Source of the DNA: Dissulfuribacter thermophilus
Lineage (GTDB): Bacteria > Desulfobacterota > Dissulfuribacteria > Dissulfuribacterales > Dissulfuribacteraceae
Direction of reading: 5' to 3'
DNA: 64,000 nucleotides
Assembly (NCBI RefSeq): GCF_001687335.1
Contig: NZ_MAGO01000001.1
Coordinates: forward strand, 124,001-188,000
This document shows, in pieces, positions 60,000 through 64,000 of this stretch (within the stretch, counting starts at the first letter, position 1; each line of letters starts with the position of its first letter). The translations under genes were made by a program, and so were the position numbers. The notes under the pieces were generated by a model that saw only the letters and a program-made list of their open reading frames with translations, made no database searches and had not been told where the DNA came from.

Positions 60000-61398
60000 G
60001 ACTTACTCCAAGATTCAAAGTGAGTTGTTTAGAAGCCTACCAAAGATCGATGAACTTTCAAAGAATGCTCCACCTTCCTGCCCTCATCAGGTGGCTGTGC
60101 GTGCTGCTAGACTAGTTGTTGAAGAATTGAGAGAGCTAATAAAAACTGCCCCGCAAGAGGCGAAGAAGAAATTAGAGAGGGCAAATGTTGAGGATCTTTA
60201 TCTCTCTCGAGTGAGGCAGTTACTCACGCCTTCACTCAGACCAGTGATAAACGCCACAGGAGTTGTGATACACACGAATCTTGGACGATCTCTTATTCCA
60301 AAGGAGATCCTGGAGGAGATGGCCGAGATAGGCTCCCGGTATTCAAACCTAGAGTTTGATCTTGAGAAGGGTGTTAGGGGCTCGCGATATGTTCATGTAG
60401 AAGATATCTTATGTGAAATTACCGGAGCTCCTGCTGCTCTTGTAGTTAACAATAATGCCGCAGCGGTTCTTCTGGTGCTTTCTACCTTTGCCAAAGGTAA
60501 GGAAGTAGTGGTCTCGAGGAGCGAATTAGTTGAAATCGGAGGCTCTTTCAGGATACCAGACGTAATGAAGCAAAGTGGTGCCATACTTAGAGAAGTCGGT
60601 GCCACAAATAGGACTCATCTTAGGGATTTTGAAGACAATATTTGTGAAGACACAGCCTTACTTTTGAAAGTACACCAATCAAATTTTAAAATATTAGGAT
60701 TTACAAAGTCTGTTAGCGTTAAAGAACTCAGACTACTAGCTGACAAATACGGATTATTGGTGTTTGAAGACCTTGGAAGTGGTTCTTTTGTCGATTTTTC
60801 AAAATATGGAATGGAATACGAACCTACAGTTCAAGAGGCATTGAGGGCAGGCGCTGACATTGTAAGTTTTAGTGGCGATAAGCTACTTGGAGGCCCTCAA
60901 GCAGGGATCATTCTGGGTTCTGAAGAAGTTATAGCACAGATTAGGAAAAATCCATTGAATCGTGCCTTAAGAATTGACAAATTTACGCTTGCCGCCCTAG
61001 AAGGGATTTTAAGACTATATAGGGATGAGGAAAAAGCACGGGCTATTATCCCCACCCTTCGTATGTTGACAGAGGCGCCAGACATTACAAAAAAGAGGGC
61101 CACAAGGCTTTTAAGGAGGCTAAGGAGGACTAAAAACAAAGGACTTCGTTTTACTCTTATTCCTTCCATTGGCAGGGTTGGGGGAGGCGCATTGCCTCTT
61201 CAAGAACTTCCCTCATACGGGGTGAGAGTGGAAACCGTAGAAGATCAGGGATTGAGCCCACACGAGCTAGAAGAATCTTTACGCTATTTGGACCCTCCAA
61301 TTATTGCCAGGATAGATGAAAACGGACTCATCCTCGATGCCAAGACTCTCCTTGATGGAGATATTCCTATTATTGAAAAGGTCTTTAGAAGACTATGA
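59998..61398 (+). CDS. selA: L-seryl-tRNA(Sec) selenium transferase
   Basis: A 466-residue PLP enzyme. It begins with the family pattern RSLPKIDELSK, then RPVINATGVVIHTNLGRS, VVNNNAAAVLLVL, EIGGSFRIPDVM, VHQSNFKILGFT and the PLP-lysine block FSGDKLLGGPQAGIILG. It converts Ser-tRNA-Sec to Sec-tRNA-Sec with selenophosphate, so the cell makes selenoproteins. selB, selC and selD are not in the window, and no selenoprotein gene with in-frame TGA was found here. The ATG shares two bases with the start codon of rlmH on the other strand. The 3' end overlaps the next gene by 4 nt. Confidence 0.95.
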   Translation: MTYSKIQSELFRSLPKIDELSKNAPPSCPHQVAVRAARLVVEELRELIKTAPQEAKKKLERANVEDLYLSRVRQLLTPSLRPVINATGVVIHTNLGRSLIPKEILEEMAEIGSRYSNLEFDLEKGVRGSRYVHVEDILCEITGAPAALVVNNNAAAVLLVLSTFAKGKEVVVSRSELVEIGGSFRIPDVMKQSGAILREVGATNRTHLRDFEDNICEDTALLLKVHQSNFKILGFTKSVSVKELRLLADKYGLLVFEDLGSGSFVDFSKYGMEYEPTVQEALRAGADIVSFSGDKLLGGPQAGIILGSEEVIAQIRKNPLNRALRIDKFTLAALEGILRLYRDEEKARAIIPTLRMLTEAPDITKKRATRLLRRLRRTKNKGLRFTLIPSIGRVGGGALPLQELPSYGVRVETVEDQGLSPHELEESLRYLDPPIIARIDENGLILDAKTLLDGDIPIIEKVFRRL

Positions 61399-63191
61399 TG
61401 CTCCAACAATCTGATTTATGGCGGCTTGGCCCTGAAATTTTAAAAGAGCTTTGGCAGTCCTTTTCCTTTAAAGAAGGGGCCTGGTATCAGTTTGAAGATC
61501 TCGAGGTAGTAGTCCAGGAATCCTTCCCACGGACGAGTTACAAAAGGGCATATGAGAATCTTTTGGAGGGGCGTCCTGTATGGGACAGAGTAAATAATAC
61601 TGTATGGGTACCCGTAGGCCAGTTCAATGGCAGCAATCTTGTGGGGGTTTTGACTCTAAAAGGAGTAGAACGGACCGTATCTCCAGAAGAAGACTCTAGG
61701 TGGCTACCTGTCTTGAGTCAGCTGGTAGATAATCTTTACATGAACAAAAAACAAAAGAGTATTCAGACAAACCATGGGGAGGTTCCACTCTATCTGAAGC
61801 TCTGGCTTTGGGCACTGAGGAGGGGGGAACACGAGAAGATCTTTCCTTTTATTCTTTATGTATCAGGAACAGATGTTCGAAGTATAAAACTTTCTAAAAT
61901 TTTTAAAGAAATTAACTACTTGGGTGGAAATGATCATGAGGCATGGTGGGCAGTATCTGGCTCTCAAGACAAAGGAGCTCTTTATTTTGAGAAGCTTTCA
62001 AAGGCAGGAGCAAAGAGGGCCTTTTTATTCGAGATTGAAGTCTTCTTAAGTGAAGAAAGATCAATAGATGAGGAGTTTTCAAGGCTTAATAAGATATCAA
62101 AGCGCTTAGCTTTGAGGATGCTTAGCACATTTGGCATAGATGATCTTCTAAAACGGTCTGGCATAGGAGATGACGTAGAGTTCCTAAATGCTTTGGAAAA
62201 ATTGTCACGCCTTCGAGGCTATTCTAGGATATATGGGGTCTATGGACCAGGATTTAGAGATGAAGACAAAGATGGTCTGAGGTCGATCTTTAGAGGCGAG
62301 TCAGTCTTTTTCTTTCTTAAAGAAGATGGGCCTTCTAGGAACTCATTAAATGATGTTGATGAAGCAAACGTCTTTTTTGAAACATCAAAAGAGACCCTCT
62401 TCAAGATCAAAGTAAATATTTTTCAGGCCCTATTTTGGACTGCATTGCATGGAAGTCTATTAAAAGAAGGTTCTTTTTTCCAAACAGATTCTGTGACCTT
62501 TCAGCTTGCAGGAGATGAATGTTTTGCTCTGGGAGATTTAAAAGCAGCCCAATATTACTATAAAAAGACTGTGAGACTTAATGAACAAAATGTAGAGGCA
62601 TGGAACAGCCTTGGGGTGTGTTATGCCCGTTTAGGAAGGAAGAAGATGGCTGAGAGGGCCTTTGAAGAGGCCATAAAGCGTGCTCCTTCCGATTGCATGG
62701 GCTACTATAATCTTGGGGAGATCTTTTTGACTCGAGGGGAAATTGAAAAGGCTATTGAGGTGTTGGCAAGAGCCCATGAACTCTGTAGAGATGAAGAGGC
62801 AATCTCCACCAGATATCTTGAGGCCTTGATTGAAAATTATGATGATAGCGAGGCATCGAGGTTACTGAGTGAAATTAAAGCTAATTTAAACAATACAAAG
62901 ATACCTTTTAGAATAGAGAGGGCCCTTGCCCGGGCAGAATTTCTTTTAGGGGACTTAAAGGCCGCATCAGTTAGGGCGAGAAGGGTTCTGTCTTCAAGAT
63001 CAACAGATCCCGAGGCATTATTTATTGTGGCGTTTGCCCTTTTCGCCCTTGAGGGCGAAAAAGATGCAGCTTATAAGTTGTTACGTCCTATTAAATTGTC
63101 AAATTTTTCCTCGAATAGAATGCGAAGTAAGTACATTGATTTTTTACGAATAGACGTCCTACCCTCCCAGAAGGGAGGGGATTTAAAGTAG
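61395..63191 (+). CDS. GAF-like/TPR protein of unknown function
   Basis: A 598-residue cytoplasmic protein. Residues about 25-115 look like a GAF domain (VWDRVNNTVWVPVGQ, NLVGVLTLKG). The middle (about 145-330) is alpha/beta with no clear motif. Residues about 368-465 contain TPR units (AGDECFALGDLKAAQYYYKK, AWNSLGVCYARLGRKKMAER, YYNLGEIFLTRGEIEKAIEV), with further helical repeats to the end. Similar layouts occur with signalling domains in related bacteria, but no GGDEF or EAL motif is seen. It overlaps selA by 4 nt (ATGATG over the stop), although no link with selenium is evident. The function is not recognised. Confidence 0.7.
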   Translation: MMLQQSDLWRLGPEILKELWQSFSFKEGAWYQFEDLEVVVQESFPRTSYKRAYENLLEGRPVWDRVNNTVWVPVGQFNGSNLVGVLTLKGVERTVSPEEDSRWLPVLSQLVDNLYMNKKQKSIQTNHGEVPLYLKLWLWALRRGEHEKIFPFILYVSGTDVRSIKLSKIFKEINYLGGNDHEAWWAVSGSQDKGALYFEKLSKAGAKRAFLFEIEVFLSEERSIDEEFSRLNKISKRLALRMLSTFGIDDLLKRSGIGDDVEFLNALEKLSRLRGYSRIYGVYGPGFRDEDKDGLRSIFRGESVFFFLKEDGPSRNSLNDVDEANVFFETSKETLFKIKVNIFQALFWTALHGSLLKEGSFFQTDSVTFQLAGDECFALGDLKAAQYYYKKTVRLNEQNVEAWNSLGVCYARLGRKKMAERAFEEAIKRAPSDCMGYYNLGEIFLTRGEIEKAIEVLARAHELCRDEEAISTRYLEALIENYDDSEASRLLSEIKANLNNTKIPFRIERALARAEFLLGDLKAASVRARRVLSSRSTDPEALFIVAFALFALEGEKDAAYKLLRPIKLSNFSSNRMRSKYIDFLRIDVLPSQKGGDLK

Positions 63192-63287
63192 CTATGCCGT
63201 TAGCTGATGCGGCATTACCTCAAGACATCTTGCTGGTTCCTGTTTTCGTGAAAATACCCCTCTCATTCTGTACAGGGCCGATAAAAA

Positions 63288-63500
63288 TTTACCTTGAAAA
63301 TACCCGTTGGGATAATTCGTCTAATATAACAGGTAGAAGGCAGAAGGTAGAAGGAAGAAGTAATCCCTGCCTGTACAAAAGCCAGAGGCTAAAGGGCGAA
63401 GACGCTATAAAAAGTTCAAGGTCCAAACTTCTCTTCCTTCAACTCAAAACTCAACACTTTTATACGGGGGTGACGAATTCGTTCGTCATGAAAGTTTGGG
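63288..63500 (+). repeat. Composite 'tag' repeat, complete copy near right edge
   Basis: The 58-bp end 63288-63345 matches 54 of 58 bases with 50274-50331. Then follow GGTAGAAGGAAGAAG, GCCAGAGGCTAAAGGGCGAA, ATAAAAAGTTCAAGGTCCAA, TTCAACTCAAAACTCAACAC and the hairpin GACGAATTCGTTCGTC, ending AAAGTTTGGG. The whole is the inverse of 41268-41545. It fills the 340-bp gap between the TPR gene and the convergent EAL gene. Confidence 0.85.
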
Positions 63501-63531
63501 ATGTAAAAGACAGAATAGGTATATTTTTAAA

Positions 63532-64000
63532 TTAGGATGGGGGCTTAGTTGTGAATTCATTCAGCAAAATAGGAGCGCCTGTAATGAATCCCTGTATATA
63601 GTCAACGCCAGTTTCTTCTAATAACCTTAGACAGAGTTCGTCTTCTACAAATTTAGCAACGGTCTTTTTTCCAAGGACATGGGCGACGTCGTTGATGGCC
63701 TTTACGACTGCGCGGTCAAGGCTATCAAAGCCTATATCTCTTACAATAGGTCCGTCTATCTTTACCAGGTCTATGGGTAATTCCTTTAAGTATGAAAAGG
63801 ATGAAAATCTTGCACCAAAATCGTCTAGTGCTGTCAGGCATCCGAGTTTTTTAAGACCATGAAGAAAACGTTTTATGGCCGCCAAATCGGAAAATACCGT
63901 TGTCTCTGTGATTTCAAAAACAAGTGTCTCTGGACTAATTAAAAAACCTTGGATTGTTTCTTCGATAACCTTTAGTAGGCCTTCATCATTAATAGCCTGT
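63532..64000 (-). CDS. EAL-domain protein, C-terminal part (runs off right edge), probably degenerate
   Basis: The minus strand is open from the edge to a TAA at 63532-63534, giving about 155 residues. They match the second half of an EAL (cyclic-di-GMP phosphodiesterase) domain: FEITETTVFSD, ALDDFGARFSS, LPIDLVKIDGPIVRDI, TVAKFVEDE and GVDYIQGFITGAP. Spacing between these motifs is exactly as in RocR. The metal/ligand residues are kept except that the glutamate matching RocR E352, the general base, is lysine (AKFVE instead of AEFVE/AEGVE). The EVLAR motif and any N-terminal sensor lie beyond the window. Confidence 0.85.
   Translation of the reverse strand, partial: QAINDEGLLKVIEETIQGFLISPETLVFEITETTVFSDLAAIKRFLHGLKKLGCLTALDDFGARFSSFSYLKELPIDLVKIDGPIVRDIGFDSLDRAVVKAINDVAHVLGKKTVAKFVEDELCLRLLEETGVDYIQGFITGAPILLNEFTTKPPS

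Overview
The window reads as chromosome of a Gram-negative, anaerobic, H2- and probably sulfur-metabolising bacterium. Desulfobacterota (old Deltaproteobacteria, Dissulfuribacter-like lineages) fits best. This is inferred from gene content: fused QmoA/QmoB/HdrA-MvhD and HdrC/HdrB-type redox proteins, a Tat-exported membrane-bound [NiFe] hydrogenase with cytochrome b, selenocysteine synthase, a two-subunit pyruvate carboxylase, a type II secretion pseudopilus, RlpA and a beta-barrel outer-membrane protein. No 16S or ribosomal protein gene is present to test the placement.

Layout. 1-9.2 kb: information-processing genes (valS 5' end, serS, HAD phosphatase, MidA-type methyltransferase, dnaN, gyrB, birA). 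9.2-12.7 kb: two-subunit biotin-dependent pyruvate carboxylase beside its biotin ligase. 12.9-18.3 kb: a small Cys-rich protein, then a leftward gene run gspH-gspI-gspJ-VKOR/thioredoxin fusion-panC-panD-rimO. 18.6-23.5 kb: adenine deaminase on the plus strand separates gspH-I-J from gspG-E-F. 23.6-25.1 kb: pgeF, a doubtful small ORF and a decayed sensor/chemoreceptor gene. 25.1-31.3 kb: leftward sigma54 activator, giant HdrA/Qmo-type flavoprotein and HdrCB-type protein. 31.4-41.2 kb: rightward ten-gene hydrogenase operon (small and large subunits, cytochrome b, HypF, C, D, E, endopeptidase, HypA, B) behind a well-spaced -24/-12 sigma54 promoter. 42.3-50.2 kb: outer-membrane protein, homoserine dehydrogenase plus an ApgM-type putative homoserine kinase, thioesterase, dnaG and rpoD. 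50.5-63.2 kb: SprA-type metalloprotease, rlpA, cysteine desulfurase, DegT aminotransferase, purB, a PKD protein, pyrE, NifU-domain protein, rlmH, selA and a GAF/TPR protein. An EAL-domain gene runs off the right edge.

The most distinctive metabolic block is 25-41 kb. A divergently encoded sigma54 activator without a sensor domain faces a sigma54 promoter in front of a self-sufficient hydrogenase operon, and the same activator precedes the flavin/FeS protein. This suggests coordinated control of H2 uptake and an Hdr/Qmo electron-transfer module.

The intergenic space carries several families of short dispersed repeats. One is a ~260-bp element with 14-15-bp perfect terminal inverted repeats (two copies, before rpoD and before purB). 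Another is a composite 'tag' element found in at least four near-complete or partial copies; two of its ends form a perfect 58-bp inverted repeat around the metalloprotease gene. A TTTTGAGTGTTGAG element supplies the stop codon of the cysteine desulfurase gene. A decayed, internally deleted purB copy and a frameshifted sensor remnant also lie in these regions. No tRNA, rRNA, CRISPR array, intact transposase or prophage gene was seen.
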